Source: Mesorhizobium sp. L-2-11 (GTDB taxonomy: Bacteria; Pseudomonadota; Alphaproteobacteria; Rhizobiales; Rhizobiaceae). Taken from it: a DNA stretch of 64,000 nucleotides. The translations under genes and the position numbers were made by a program. Below the pieces are notes generated by a model. The model made no database searches, had not been told where the DNA came from, and saw only the letters and a list, made by a program, of their open reading frames with translations. The DNA is taken from the NCBI RefSeq assembly GCF_016756595.1, contig NZ_AP023257.1:3488001-3552000 (forward strand). The letters are read 5' to 3'. How positions within the stretch are numbered: the first letter of the stretch is position 1; each line of letters opens with the position of its first letter. Shown here piece after piece: positions 26,795-40,056 of the stretch.

Positions 26795-27082
26795 ATGACC
26801 GGAACGAGACGATCAAGCGAGGGGCTCGACGCCCGCCGCCGCAAGCTTCTGTTTCGATCCTGGCATCGCGGCATGCGCGAAATGGACCTTATCCTCGGCA
26901 GTTTCGCAGACGCCGAGATCGGCGGCTTGACCGGCGACGAACTCGACCAATATGAGAGGCTCCTCGACATTGCCGACACCGAATTCCTGCCCGTGATCAC
27001 CGGCGAGCGGCCGATTCCGGCTCACATCGACTGTGCCGTCCTGCAAAAAATCCTGGCGTCACGCCAAACGATGACATTCTGA
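26795..27082 (+). CDS. sdhE: succinate dehydrogenase assembly factor SdhE
   Basis: 95 residues from the ATG at 26795; an upstream ATG at 26765 lacks conserved sequence. RKLLFRSWHRGMREMDLILG contains the RGxxE-like motif (here RGMRE) that directs FAD attachment to SdhA. It is followed by the YERLLDIADTEFLPVITG core of the DUF339 family. Located 14 bases before mfd, so likely co-transcribed. Confidence 0.93.
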   Translation: MTGTRRSSEGLDARRRKLLFRSWHRGMREMDLILGSFADAEIGGLTGDELDQYERLLDIADTEFLPVITGERPIPAHIDCAVLQKILASRQTMTF

Positions 27083-27096
27083 ACGACGTGTAATCC

Positions 27097-30594
<3,498 letters not shown>

Positions 30595-30639
30595 CGCGGT
30601 GGATGAGATGGGTAACTATCGTCCAGCGTCGCAGCCGCT

Positions 30640-30788
30640 CCCCCTTCTCCCCTTGTGGGAGAAGGTGGCCGAGCGAAGCTCGGTCGGATGAGGGGTGCTC
30701 CAGCTTGGCATCGCCGCGCTCCGTCCAGCACCCCTCAACCGTCTTGGCGCTGCGCGCCAATCCACCTTCTCCCACAAGGGGAGAAGGG
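30640..30788. repeat. intergenic palindromic repeat, second family
   Basis: Arms at 30640-30701 and 30727-30788 are inverted copies with the core CCCTTCTCCCCTTGTGGGAG and a conserved ATGAGGGGTG segment. The sequence differs from the 2629 family but the fold is the same. It fills most of the gap between mfd and the DAHP synthase gene. Confidence 0.75.
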
Positions 30789-30934
30789 AAGACAGGCGGC
30801 GAGCTTGCGCCATTCGCCACCACCGAAATTCCGGTCTAGAATAGGAAATCGGCTTCGTGTATGGAGCCGCGATCCCCGTATTGGGGCGAAATGGCGGGCG
30901 ATAGCACCCGCTGGAAAGAATTTTGGGTGCAACG

Positions 30935-32308
30935 ATGACGAAATGGTCGCCGAATTCGTGGAGAGCAAAGCCGATCCAGCAGGTTCCTGCCTATCCGGAT
31001 CTTGCCGCGCTGAAGAACACGGAAGCCCAGCTCGCCACTTTTCCACCGCTGGTTTTTGCAGGTGAGGCACGCAAGCTGAAGAAGCAGCTTGCGACCGTCG
31101 CTGCCGGTGACGCATTCCTTCTGCAGGGCGGCGATTGCGCCGAGAGCTTCGCCGAGCATGGCGCCGACAACATCCGCGACTTCTTCCGCGTCTTCCTGCA
31201 GATGTCCGTGGTGCTGACCTTCGCCGGCGCGCAGCCGGTGGTGAAGGTCGGCCGTGTTGCCGGCCAGTTCGCCAAGCCGCGCTCGTCCGACGCCGAGACC
31301 AAGGGCGGCGTGACCTTGCCCAGCTATCGCGGCGACATCATCAACGGCATCGAGTTTGACGCCAAGTCGCGCATTCCCGATCCCGCACGCCAGGAGATGG
31401 CCTACCGCCAGTCGGCGGCGACGCTCAACCTGTTGCGCGCTTTCGCGCAGGGCGGCTACGCCAGCCTGGAGAACGTGCATCAATGGATGCTGGGTTTCGT
31501 TTCGGACAGTCCGCAGGGCGAGAAATACGAGTCGCTCGCCAACCGCATCACCGAGACGATGGACTTCATGAAGGCTGTCGGCATCACCTCGGAGACCAAT
31601 TACGCGCTGCGCGAGACCGATTTTTACACCAGCCACGAGGCGCTGCTGCTCGGCTACGAGGAGGCGCTGACCCGCATCGATTCGATGTCAGGCGATTGGT
31701 ACGCCACATCAGGCCATATGATCTGGATCGGCGATCGCACCCGCCAGCCCGACCATGCCCATGTCGAATACTGCCGTGGCATCAAGAACCCGCTGGGCCT
31801 GAAATGCGGCCCGTCGCTGACGCCGGACGACTTGCTGCAGCTCATCGACCTGCTCAATCCGGAAAACGAGCCCGGCCGGCTGACGCTGATCGCGCGCTTC
31901 GGCTCCGACAAGGTCGCCGAGCATCTGCCGAAGCTGGTGCGCGCGGTGCAGAAGGAAGGCCGCAGCGTGGTGTGGTCGTCGGATCCGATGCATGGCAATA
32001 CCATCGAGGCCGCCGGCTACAAGACACGGCCGTTCGACCGCATCCTGAAGGAAGTGCAGAGCTTCTTCGAGGTGCATCGCGCCGAAGGCACGCATCCGGG
32101 CGGCATCCATATCGAGATGACCGGCAAGAACGTCACCGAATGCACCGGTGGCGCCCGCGCCATCACCGCCGAGGAATTGCAGGATCGCTATCACACCCAT
32201 TGCGACCCGCGCCTCAACGCCGACCAGGCGATCGAACTGGCGTTCCTGGTGTCGGACCTGCTCAAGAAAAGCCACCCGGTCCAGCACAAGCAGGCCGTCA
32301 ACGGCTGA
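30935..32308 (+). CDS. class II 3-deoxy-7-phosphoheptulonate synthase
   Basis: 457 residues from ATG 30935 (MTKWSPNSW, the usual class II N-terminus). [34 protein letters not shown] and [13 protein letters not shown] hold substrate- and metal-binding residues; [17 protein letters not shown] is the C-terminal signature. It condenses phosphoenolpyruvate with erythrose-4-phosphate, the first step of the shikimate pathway. It is the last clearly core gene before the accessory region. Confidence 0.95.
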   Translation: MTKWSPNSWRAKPIQQVPAYPDLAALKNTEAQLATFPPLVFAGEARKLKKQLATVAAGDAFLLQGGDCAESFAEHGADNIRDFFRVFLQMSVVLTFAGAQPVVKVGRVAGQFAKPRSSDAETKGGVTLPSYRGDIINGIEFDAKSRIPDPARQEMAYRQSAATLNLLRAFAQGGYASLENVHQWMLGFVSDSPQGEKYESLANRITETMDFMKAVGITSETNYALRETDFYTSHEALLLGYEEALTRIDSMSGDWYATSGHMIWIGDRTRQPDHAHVEYCRGIKNPLGLKCGPSLTPDDLLQLIDLLNPENEPGRLTLIARFGSDKVAEHLPKLVRAVQKEGRSVVWSSDPMHGNTIEAAGYKTRPFDRILKEVQSFFEVHRAEGTHPGGIHIEMTGKNVTECTGGARAITAEELQDRYHTHCDPRLNADQAIELAFLVSDLLKKSHPVQHKQAVNG

Positions 32309-32439
32309 TTTCAGCCGTCATCGGAATTTCACGATAAAGAAGCACCGGTGCTTCTTTATCGTGCATTGCATTCCACGCATCTTGCGATAGACTGATTGCT
32401 AAATGCAATCAGTCGTCCAGGACATGAACGGAGGCGCCG

Positions 32440-32993
32440 ATGGCCAGGATCATCTATGCCATGCTGATGTCCCTGGACGGCTATATCGCCGGGCCAGACG
32501 GAGACATTGCCCTGCCGGTACCCGAAGGGGAACTGCACCGGCATTTCAACGACATGATGAGGCAGACCTCGATCGCGCTCTGTGGACGCCGGATGTACGA
32601 AGCGATGCGCTTCTGGGACAGTCCGGACCGAGAGACCGGCGCCGAGATCGAGCTGGATTTTGCCCGCGCCTGGCGCGAGACCCAAAGACCGTGTTTTCGA
32701 CGACGCTTCGGGAAGTCGGCCCTAATGCCCGGCTGGTGAACGGCGATGTCGAGAACGTTGTGAGATCCCTCAAGTCGGAAGCGGATGGCCAGATCACCGT
32801 TGCCGGCGCCGATCTTGCCGCGCATCTCGCACGCTCCGGTCTGATCGACGAGTACAGGCTCTACATCCACCCGGTTGTGCTTGGCGGCGGCAAGCCGTAC
32901 TTCCAGACCGGCCTGTCGCTGGCGTTAAAGGCGCTTGGTAAGGAAAGCCTTACCCAAGGCGTAACGCTGCTGCGCTACGCACCCGCCGGTTGA
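32440..32993 (+). pseudogene. RibD C-terminal/dihydrofolate-reductase-like protein, frameshifted
   Basis: The first frame (32440-32739) begins MARIIYAMLMSLDGYIAGPDGD, in the dihydrofolate reductase/RibD C-terminal family. Near 32680 the reading continues in another frame (ETPKTVFSTTLREVG) to a stop at 32993. Joined, the two frames give a normal protein of about 185 residues ending in LGGGKPYFQTGLSL...LLRYAPAG. A one-base shift around GACCCAAAG explains the break. Probably inactive unless it is a sequencing error. A truncated paralogue lies at 39537-39794. Confidence 0.8.
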
Positions 32994-33024
32994 GGCGTAG
33001 CTCAACGTTGTTTTGACGAGAGCG

Positions 33025-34455
33025 ATAGTGTTCTGAAGGTTCTGCAAAAAGCTCTGGAGAGAGAACAGCCCTTACTCTGAGGCGAGGGGCGGCCATGGCA
33101 CGCTGGTGACGTTGCGATCACCGATTCCCGTGGAAGGGTAAGTGCCATGACCAAGCGAGAGGTTAGACTGAGCAGAGGCGAGTTGAAAGCGTTGCTGTTG
33201 TCGGATGAGGACGGCTTCCGCAGAGTTTTGCAGACTGTGGTGCAGGAGGCTTTGGAAGCCGAGATGACGGAGGCGATCGGGGCCGAGAAAGGCGAGCGGA
33301 CGACGGAGCGGGTTGGTTACCGGTCCGGCTATTACGAACGCAAGCTTGTGACGCGGGTTGGCGTGCTGGAACTTCGGGTTCCGCAAGATCGGGCCGGCCG
33401 GTTCTCGACGGAGTTGTTTGAGCGTTACCAGCGCTCGGAGAAGGCACTGGTATCGGCGCTGGTCGAGATGTACGTGCAAGGCGTGTCGACGCGCAAGGTG
33501 AAGGCGATCACCGAGGATCTGTGCGGCCATTCCTTCTCGGCCTCGACGGTAAGCCAGGCGACGGCGCGGCTGGATGAGGCGCTGAAGGCGTTCTTTGAGC
33601 AGCGGCTTGCCGAACCTTACCCGTACCTCATTCTGGACGCGCGCTACGAGCGGGCGCGCGAGGCCGGCGTGATCGCCAGCCAGGCCGTCTTGGTGGCGAT
33701 CGGCGTCGACTGGGAAGGCCGGCGCCAGGTGCTCGGTGTCGAGCTGGCCAACCGTGAAAGCCATTCGAGCTGGCGCGCGTTCGTGGCAGGGCTCAAGCAG
33801 CGCGGGCTCGCCGGCGTCGAGTTTGTCGTCTCCGACGACCATCCGGGGCTCAGGGCAGCGATCCGCGAAGTCCTGCCCGAGGCAGTCTGGCAGCGCTGTT
33901 ACGTGCACTTCCTCAGAAACGCGCTCGATTATGTGCCGCGCAAGGTCGATGACGACTGCCTGATGGAGCTCAGATGGTTCTATGACCGGCGCGACCTCGC
34001 CGAGGTCAAGCGCGACCTGGCGCAGTGGATCGCCAAATGGCAGGCCAAATACCCGAAGCTGGTGGATTGGGTGGAGAACAACATCGAGGAGACGCTGAGC
34101 TTCTATCGGCTGCCGCTGCCGCATCACAAGCACATGAAGTCGACGAACATGCTGGAGCGGCTGAACCAGGAGATCAAGCGGCGCACCCTGGTCGTTCGCA
34201 TCTTCCCCAACCCGCAGAGCTGTTTGCGGCTGGTTCGGGCATTGGCGGTGGAGATCCACGAGAACTGGCTCGAGGCGACCCGCTACCTCAACATGGATCA
34301 TCTGCGCGAGCACAAGAAGGAGAACCTGAGGGCACTGGCCGCCTGACGCGGCCGCCATGTCCGCCGCTCCGCTAAACACGGGGGCTGCGCGGCGGACACG
34401 CCAACGTCACCGCTGAATGCCACGCCATTTTTGCAGAACTTGACGCACACAACTA
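33025..34455 (+). mobile_element. IS256-family insertion sequence with 8-bp target duplication
   Basis: The ends are set by the 8-bp direct repeat CGAGAGCG at 33017-33024 and 34456-34463. Terminal inverted repeats start with TAGT and share GTTCTGCAAAAA (left 33040s, right 34430s). The empty site survives in repeat copy B near 39816-39830 (GAGAGCGGAAGTTCG), which confirms the boundaries. The element is 1431 bp and carries one transposase. Confidence 0.88.
33147..34346 (+). CDS. IS256-family transposase
   Basis: 399 residues, full length. N-terminal MTEAIGAEKGERTTERVGYRSG and the LVSALVEMYVQGVSTRKVK region are hallmarks. DDE acidic residues are likely D in LILDARYERAR, D in VVSDDHPGLRAAI and E in STNMLERLNQEIKRR. 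The CYVHFLRN motif is present. It is intact and probably functional. A reverse frame at 33072-34379 is a shadow. Confidence 0.95.
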   Translation: MTKREVRLSRGELKALLLSDEDGFRRVLQTVVQEALEAEMTEAIGAEKGERTTERVGYRSGYYERKLVTRVGVLELRVPQDRAGRFSTELFERYQRSEKALVSALVEMYVQGVSTRKVKAITEDLCGHSFSASTVSQATARLDEALKAFFEQRLAEPYPYLILDARYERAREAGVIASQAVLVAIGVDWEGRRQVLGVELANRESHSSWRAFVAGLKQRGLAGVEFVVSDDHPGLRAAIREVLPEAVWQRCYVHFLRNALDYVPRKVDDDCLMELRWFYDRRDLAEVKRDLAQWIAKWQAKYPKLVDWVENNIEETLSFYRLPLPHHKHMKSTNMLERLNQEIKRRTLVVRIFPNPQSCLRLVRALAVEIHENWLEATRYLNMDHLREHKKENLRALAA

Positions 34456-34463
34456 CGAGAGCG

Positions 34464-34849
34464 GAAGTTCGTCAGCCAAGGGCGAATCGCACAGATGACT
34501 CGAAGGCGACGCCCACGCGTCAGATTCTGAATGGCAGCTCTGCGCCTGATGTCGGCCGTTGAGGTGATCTTTGCTGTTGCCCGATAGCAGACGTTGCCGG
34601 CGACCACCCTGGACATCGTTGTTGCGCCATATCCAGACGTTCGGACGCGCAGTCGAAAAGGTCGTGTTGCGGACCCGTTGCGGCCTCCCCCAATCCTTCA
34701 TGCCAATGCCCATGTTGGATCATGAGCAGCTTCACTGTTTGCCTGTTTGCCTCTTGGGGCCGAGGGTCGCTTGGGCTGTTGCCTCTTTGTGGCGGCGGAA
34801 CATTGAACGAAGTTTTCTCGAATTAAGGCAGGGCAGCCGTCCGTGAGCT
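34464..34849. other. non-coding remnant after the IS
   Basis: The first about 175 bases belong to direct repeat copy A. The rest, to the end of the cyclase gene, shows no ORF with a start site. Reverse-strand translation of both repeat copies gives a peptide-like ADIGAELPFRI/ADIRRRAAIQN pattern that I associate with a dispersed non-coding repeat of Mesorhizobium and Bradyrhizobium genomes; this is from memory only. Confidence 0.4.
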
Positions 34850-37800
34850 TCAAAGGCTCAAATCCTCGCGCACGGCGGCTCCCGTGTGTGCGAATGTCTG
34901 CAGCACCCGGCAGAACTCGTCTGTTGCGGTGAAGATGGGGAGATGCCCCTTGCCTTCGAAGGCATAGAGCTGCGCATTGGGAAGTGCGGTCGCGATCTGC
35001 TCGGCCGCAGAGAACGGAACGAGACGATCGTCACGCCCATGGATTACGAGCGTCGACAGGCGAATTCCGTTCAAAAGCCCCGTAACATCCTTGGTCGGGT
35101 CGAACTCGAAGAAGCTGAGAATGGTCTCCCTAGGTAGAAGCATCCGGTCTCGGATGACCTGCTCTTTGAGTTCAAGCATCTCAGGCTCGTGATAGATGAG
35201 GTCGGTGTGGGAGCGGATCAGGCCCTCGAGATCTTCTCTGCGGAGGTCCTCCTCACGAATGCGCATATACGCTGCGTTGAAAGCCTCATTGTTGGGTGGC
35301 GTGCCGAGCGTAACTAACTTGCTGAACAGCCGTGGTTCTTGATAGGCGAGTTTCAATAGAGTGTTCCCGCCCGCGGAAATCCCGACTCCCACTACGGGCT
35401 TATCGCCCAAAGCGCCAAGCACCGCTCTCAAGTCTTTTACATGCTCATCGATCGGGTATGGACGCGTCAGCAAATCCGATGCGCCCGAACCTCGTGCATC
35501 GATCGTCACGATCCGGAAATCTTGGCATAGGCGCTCGAGCACCGGCTGGATCGTAGCGAGTCCATAGGCGAGGGGGCTGACAATAACGAGAGTGTCGGAG
35601 CCACCGCCGTGCTCGTAATAAGCAATCTTGGCTCCGCCCCGAACGGCGACACGCTGTAGATGCTGCTTGCGACTAATTGCGTTCGAATCCCCATCATCAT
35701 CATCGATAAGATCTATAGCCCGCTGGTAATACCGATTGGCGGACTCCAACTGTCCCATAAGGCTTGTAACGTCTCCCAGCAGCACGAGTGCATCGTTTTC
35801 CTGCACGCGGCCTTCGGAGAAATGCGCCGTTGGCGCTATCGAACGGAGCTTGGCGATTTGCTCGAGGCACTTCTGGAGGTGGGCGGCGGCTTCACGAAGC
35901 GCGTACGCGTTCTTCGCGAGCTGCGCTGCTCTCAGCCAGTACGTCGCCGCTCGCGTAACCGTGCTGCCTTCCGCGAAGTGGTATGCGAGCCACTCGGGGC
36001 GTTGCGTGGCAATTTCCGGAAACTGCGCCTCGACGGTCTCGGCAATATGTGCGTGTAAGCGCTGGCGGCGGCTTTTCAGCAAAGAAATGTAGGCGGCCTC
36101 CTGGATCAGCGCGTGACGAAACATATAAGACCGGGTTGAAGGTGATCCGGCACGCTCTATCAGTTCGCTAGCGATAAGCCGATTGATCGCGGCTTCGAGT
36201 TCGCCTCCCTGCAGCCCCGAAACTGCAGCGAGCATCTCATGTGAGAACTCCCGGCCCAAGCATGAAGCCAGTTGAGCAACGTCTTTCGCCCCGCCGAGGC
36301 GATCAAGGCGAGCCATCAGGAAGTCGTGCAGTATTGACGGAACGTCCCGTGATGTCGCCCGGTCAAGGTATTGTTTTTGTCGCGGCGTTGCGGAAATTGC
36401 TTCGATCTCAGCCTTTGTCAGCTCCTCCACGAACAGTGGAACACCGTCTGTTCTGGCAAGGATCTGCTCGAGAGTTCGGGCAGGCAGTTCCACCCCTGCG
36501 GCCACCTGTTTGGCTAGGGCAGTGGCGTATCGACGCCCAAGCCTCTTGAGACTGAGCTGAGTGACATGTGCAATCGACGGCCACGCCGCCTCGAACTCAG
36601 ATCGGAATGTCAAGATCGCCATAACGGGCAAGCGTTCGATCCGATTGACGACGATGTCGAGGAACTCAAGCGAAGTCGGGTCGGCCCAATGTATATCTTC
36701 GAAAGAAAACAGTACGGGCTGCCGGGCGGCCAAGCACTGAATCTCAATGGCCAAAGTCTCCAGTGTCTTTGCCTTCTGCTGCCGCGGCGTAAGTCCGAGC
36801 GGCGGATAGTTTTCATTGAAGGGAATGCCGAGGAGCGCCGCAACCAGGGGGGTTACGCTTGTCGCGTCGCCAAACTCCTCCTCAAGAAGAATCTCGAGCT
36901 TTGCCAGCTTGGCAGTCGGTGTATCGTTCCGGTTTATTCCGCAGTCTGACTCGACTCTAGAAATGATCGGATGCAGGGCGCTGCCGATATTTTGGGCCGA
37001 GCACTGGAAGCGCAAAGATGTAAATGCATGATCGCTGAGCCGTTGCCTCAGCTCGTCTATGATACGCGATTTCCCGATGCCGGGTTCACCGGACAATAGT
37101 ACGACCTGCCCCTTGCCACCTTTGGCCAGCTTCCAGCGATCTAACAGAACTGCTGTTTCGCGACGGCGCCCGACGAGTTTGGTCAATCCTAGCGCTCGGC
37201 GCCGCTCGAACCGTTCTGCGATGGGACGTTCGTTCATCGCTTTCCAGACCCGAATCGGCTCCGCAAAGCCTCGCAGTCTAGCTGCGGGAAGCTCCTCCAT
37301 CTCGAAAGACGCGCCGAGCAGGCGGCGCGTAGCGTCGGCGACGACGATAGTCCCAGGCTCTGCAGTTTGCTGCAAACGCGCGGCAAGGTTCGGCGTCTCG
37401 CCCACAACCGCCTCTTCTCGCGCCGCGCCTTCGCCGATCAGATCGCCTACTACCACCAAGCCGGTAGCGATACCGATCCGAACTGAAAGTGGTCCACCAG
37501 GGACGGTCAGTCGTGACGTCGCCTCGGCAATTGCTAGCCCCGCTCGGACCGACCTCTCGGCGTCGTCCTCATGCGCGCGTGGCCATCCGAAATACGCCAG
37601 TATGCCGTCGCCGAGATACTTGGCGACAAACCCACCGAACGTCACGATCAGGGCGGAGCAGGCGTCCTGATACAAGCGGATCGTGGTTCGCAAGTCCTCC
37701 GGGTCAAGCCGTTCGGCTAATTCGGTCGAACCCACCAGATCTACAAACATGACGGTGAGATGGCGGCGTTCAGCTGAAGCTTGGGACTGAAAGGCTCCTG

Positions 37801-38023
37801 CTAACTTGACGATCCCGGATCCCTGCGCAGAAGGCTCTGTTTCCGCAACAAGCTTACCAATGGCATCAAGTAGCCTTCGCCTGTGGCCGACCGAGCTGAT
37901 GCCGAGCGCCTCAAGGTCAGCAGCGGTCAGCTTGGGCAGTAGTTCAAGATCGACGTCGTTCGCAACGAATGCGCCCTCAAGGTGCTGCATTCCCAATGCT
38001 CGCAGCCAATCCGCGATATCCAC
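34850..38023 (-). CDS. SAM domain - class III nucleotidyl cyclase - AAA/STAND ATPase - alpha/beta hydrolase fusion
   Basis: 1057 residues, predicted cytosolic. Order: SAM domain (1-60, MDIADWLRALGMQHLEGAF); class III cyclase (about 85-265) with metal Asp 95 (FVDLVGST), Asp 139 (KYLGDG) and N212/R216 (PNLAARL), so it looks catalytically complete; ATPase with Walker A near 312 (SGEPGIGKSR) and Walker B FSFEDIHWAD; a helical region; and a C-terminal alpha/beta hydrolase with nucleophile elbow GISAGG, GRDDRLVP acid and GKGHLP His. Similar cyclase-ATPase proteins usually end in TPR repeats; here a hydrolase replaces them. Base use is less GC-rich than in neighbouring core genes. The signal and the product (cAMP or cGMP) are unknown. 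Confidence 0.88.
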   Translation of the reverse strand: MDIADWLRALGMQHLEGAFVANDVDLELLPKLTAADLEALGISSVGHRRRLLDAIGKLVAETEPSAQGSGIVKLAGAFQSQASAERRHLTVMFVDLVGSTELAERLDPEDLRTTIRLYQDACSALIVTFGGFVAKYLGDGILAYFGWPRAHEDDAERSVRAGLAIAEATSRLTVPGGPLSVRIGIATGLVVVGDLIGEGAAREEAVVGETPNLAARLQQTAEPGTIVVADATRRLLGASFEMEELPAARLRGFAEPIRVWKAMNERPIAERFERRRALGLTKLVGRRRETAVLLDRWKLAKGGKGQVVLLSGEPGIGKSRIIDELRQRLSDHAFTSLRFQCSAQNIGSALHPIISRVESDCGINRNDTPTAKLAKLEILLEEEFGDATSVTPLVAALLGIPFNENYPPLGLTPRQQKAKTLETLAIEIQCLAARQPVLFSFEDIHWADPTSLEFLDIVVNRIERLPVMAILTFRSEFEAAWPSIAHVTQLSLKRLGRRYATALAKQVAAGVELPARTLEQILARTDGVPLFVEELTKAEIEAISATPRQKQYLDRATSRDVPSILHDFLMARLDRLGGAKDVAQLASCLGREFSHEMLAAVSGLQGGELEAAINRLIASELIERAGSPSTRSYMFRHALIQEAAYISLLKSRRQRLHAHIAETVEAQFPEIATQRPEWLAYHFAEGSTVTRAATYWLRAAQLAKNAYALREAAAHLQKCLEQIAKLRSIAPTAHFSEGRVQENDALVLLGDVTSLMGQLESANRYYQRAIDLIDDDDGDSNAISRKQHLQRVAVRGGAKIAYYEHGGGSDTLVIVSPLAYGLATIQPVLERLCQDFRIVTIDARGSGASDLLTRPYPIDEHVKDLRAVLGALGDKPVVGVGISAGGNTLLKLAYQEPRLFSKLVTLGTPPNNEAFNAAYMRIREEDLRREDLEGLIRSHTDLIYHEPEMLELKEQVIRDRMLLPRETILSFFEFDPTKDVTGLLNGIRLSTLVIHGRDDRLVPFSAAEQIATALPNAQLYAFEGKGHLPIFTATDEFCRVLQTFAHTGAAVREDLSL

Positions 38024-38196
38024 GGCTGCCTCTGCTCCAAGCTAGAAACAAGAAAAGCTATACCGAGCGGGTCGAGTTGCTGTCGCGTGAAACCGTATGC
38101 AGAGCGGCCTCAACTCCGAGCCCGTAGCGGTTCATCTTCTGGGTGCCCGACCAATAACGCATGTCGTACGCCCTGGCACAAACCCTGCCGCGCCGT

Positions 38197-39333
38197 TCAA
38201 AGCTTCAGCTTGCCAGGGAAATAGTGGTCGTAGGCAAATGCATAGTCGGGCGCGTTCATCAGCTCGTAGAATACCACCCGCTCGACCCATGCGCGTTGGC
38301 TGTCCATGCACCTCTGTATGAAATCGTCCCGCTCCAGCTCTGGAATGAGCGCGTCCCAGGCTCGGAGCTGTGCATCGAGTAGCTCCTTCGACGTGCGATG
38401 CAGCCTGACGCCGTGCTCATCTTTAAGCTTCTGCAGGCTCGTCGAGTAGGTGTTGAGCGCCATAGCAGTATTGATTGTGCTGACCGCGTCGACACCATAC
38501 CGCAAGATCGCCTGAAGGTCCTCTTCGAGTCCATCAAAGAAGTCTTTATTGAATACGATCTCGTACAACTCGCTGGCTTGATGATAGGACGAGAGGAAGT
38601 AGTTTTTGGCTGTGTCTTGCGCGCCGAAGCTCATGTCGGACGAAGGATTGTTGAACTCGAAGGCATCGATCACGCCCCGCTCCATGGCTGAAGCGATCTC
38701 GCCACCCGGAAGCTGGACAACATTCATCCCCATTTTCTGCATCAGGTCGGCTGCTAGACCGACGGTTCGGTACTTCAGACCCTTGATGTCGGCGACTGTG
38801 GTGACTGGTTCCTTGAACCAGCCGAGGGGTTGCGCGGGCATTGGAAAAGCAAAGAAGCCGTAGGTGTTGAGGCCAAGTATGTCTTGAGTCAACTCCCGGT
38901 AAAGCTCCATCCCGCCGCCCTGGTGAATCCAGGCCAGCATGACGGTTGCGCTACCACCGAACACCGGCCCGGTGCCAAATAGCGATGCGCCCTTGTGCTT
39001 GCCGTACCAGTAGGCCGGCACGGTATGCGCGGCGTCGAGCACTCCATCATGGACAGCGTCGAGCACTTGGAAAGCCCCGACAATCGCACCTGCCGGGGTT
39101 AGTTCGATCGCAAGTCGTCCGCCAGACATAGCTCGGATGCAGTCGGCGTATGCCTTCGCGGCATCCATCCCAAAATCAGTCGATGGCCAAGACGTTTGCA
39201 TCTTCACAACGATCGGGCTTTGCGCCCTGAGCACCGAGGGCGTGGCGAGCACGGCGGCCGCGGATGCCGGGCCAACAGCGCCAGCCTTTAAGAATCCTCG
39301 GCGGGATACGCCTTGCTCCGAAATTTCTCCCAA
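38197..39333 (-). CDS. TRAP transporter substrate-binding protein (DctP type), orphan
   Basis: 378 residues. A twin-arginine signal (SRRGFLKAGAVG) precedes the DctP fold: MQTSWPSTDFGMDAAKAYADC, YRTVGLAADLMQKMGMN with the conserved Arg for the ligand carboxylate, and AIERGVIDAFEFNNPSSD-like sequence (here AMERGVIDAF). No DctQ or DctM gene is adjacent. It may serve a remote transporter or act as a sensor ligand-binder for the neighbouring cyclase; the latter is speculation. The gap of about 170 bases to the cyclase gene shows nothing. Confidence 0.88.
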   Translation of the reverse strand: MGEISEQGVSRRGFLKAGAVGPASAAAVLATPSVLRAQSPIVVKMQTSWPSTDFGMDAAKAYADCIRAMSGGRLAIELTPAGAIVGAFQVLDAVHDGVLDAAHTVPAYWYGKHKGASLFGTGPVFGGSATVMLAWIHQGGGMELYRELTQDILGLNTYGFFAFPMPAQPLGWFKEPVTTVADIKGLKYRTVGLAADLMQKMGMNVVQLPGGEIASAMERGVIDAFEFNNPSSDMSFGAQDTAKNYFLSSYHQASELYEIVFNKDFFDGLEEDLQAILRYGVDAVSTINTAMALNTYSTSLQKLKDEHGVRLHRTSKELLDAQLRAWDALIPELERDDFIQRCMDSQRAWVERVVFYELMNAPDYAFAYDHYFPGKLKL

Positions 39334-39509
39334 GCTTCGCTCTCCCTTGCAATTTGAAGGAACGGATGGGCCCTTGCGGCGACCTGCATTTCGGCTCTAC
39401 CGACACCTAGCCCATGTGGTCGCTTTTCCGGAAGACTGTCCGGTGCTGCCATGATAGCAGAAAGAATTAGTGATCGGCAGCATCTTTCCGGAAACCGGAG
39501 ATCAGTCGC

Positions 39510-40000
39510 CGGGAAGTCGGCCCTAATGCCCGGCTGATGAACGGCGATGTCGAGAACGTGGTGAGATCCCTCAAGTCGGAAGCGGATGGCCATATCACCG
39601 TTGCCGGCGCCAATCTTGCCGCGCAACTTGCACGCACCGGTCTGATCGACGAGTACAGGCTCTACATGCACCAGGTCGTGCTTGGCGGCGGCAAGCCGTA
39701 CTTCCAGTCCGGCCTGTCGCTGACCTTGAAGCCGCTCGGTAAGGAAAGCCTTACCCAAGGCGTGACGCTGCTGCGCTACGCACCCGCCGGTTGAAGCGTG
39801 GCTCAACGTTGTTTTGAGGAGAGCGGAAGTTCGTCAGCCAGGACGAATCGCACAGATGACCCGAAGGCGACGCCCACACGTCAGATTCTGAATGGCAGCT
39901 CTGCGCCGATGTCAGCCGTAGAGATGAACTTTGTCTCTGACTGGAAGCAGACATCGCCGGCGACGGCACCGGAGGTCACGGTTGCGCCATTTCCGGACCA
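39510..40000 (+). repeat. direct repeat copy B
   Basis: Same order as copy A (32709-33024 and 34464-34640) but without the IS. The left boundary is sharp at CGGGAAGTCGGCCC; on the right the match fades near 40000. The sequence before 39510 is unrelated to copy A. Confidence 0.7.
39537..39794 (+). pseudogene. truncated RibD C-terminal-like gene (3' fragment)
   Basis: 85-residue frame matching the last 83 residues of the reductase at 32440-32993, including VLGGGKPYFQSGLSL and LLRYAPAG. The N-terminal nucleotide-binding half is absent; sequence upstream of 39510 is unrelated. There is an ATG at 39537 but no ribosome site is obvious. It is a decayed 3' fragment at the edge of the accessory segment. 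Confidence 0.75.
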
Positions 40001-40056
40001 ACATCGAGGCGACCCTGTCGGTCTCTCGATGGCGCCACGGTTAAGCGTGAAGAACT

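Larger units (their letters stand above)
32709..34640 (+). repeat. direct repeat copy A, split by the IS element
   Basis: From 32709 to 33024, and after the IS from 34464 to about 34640, the sequence matches 39510 to about 40000 in the same order. It covers the RibD-like 3' end, a TAG/TGA-proximal spacer and about 170 bases of non-coding sequence. The protein parts differ by nine residues over 83, so the duplication is not recent. Confidence 0.75.
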
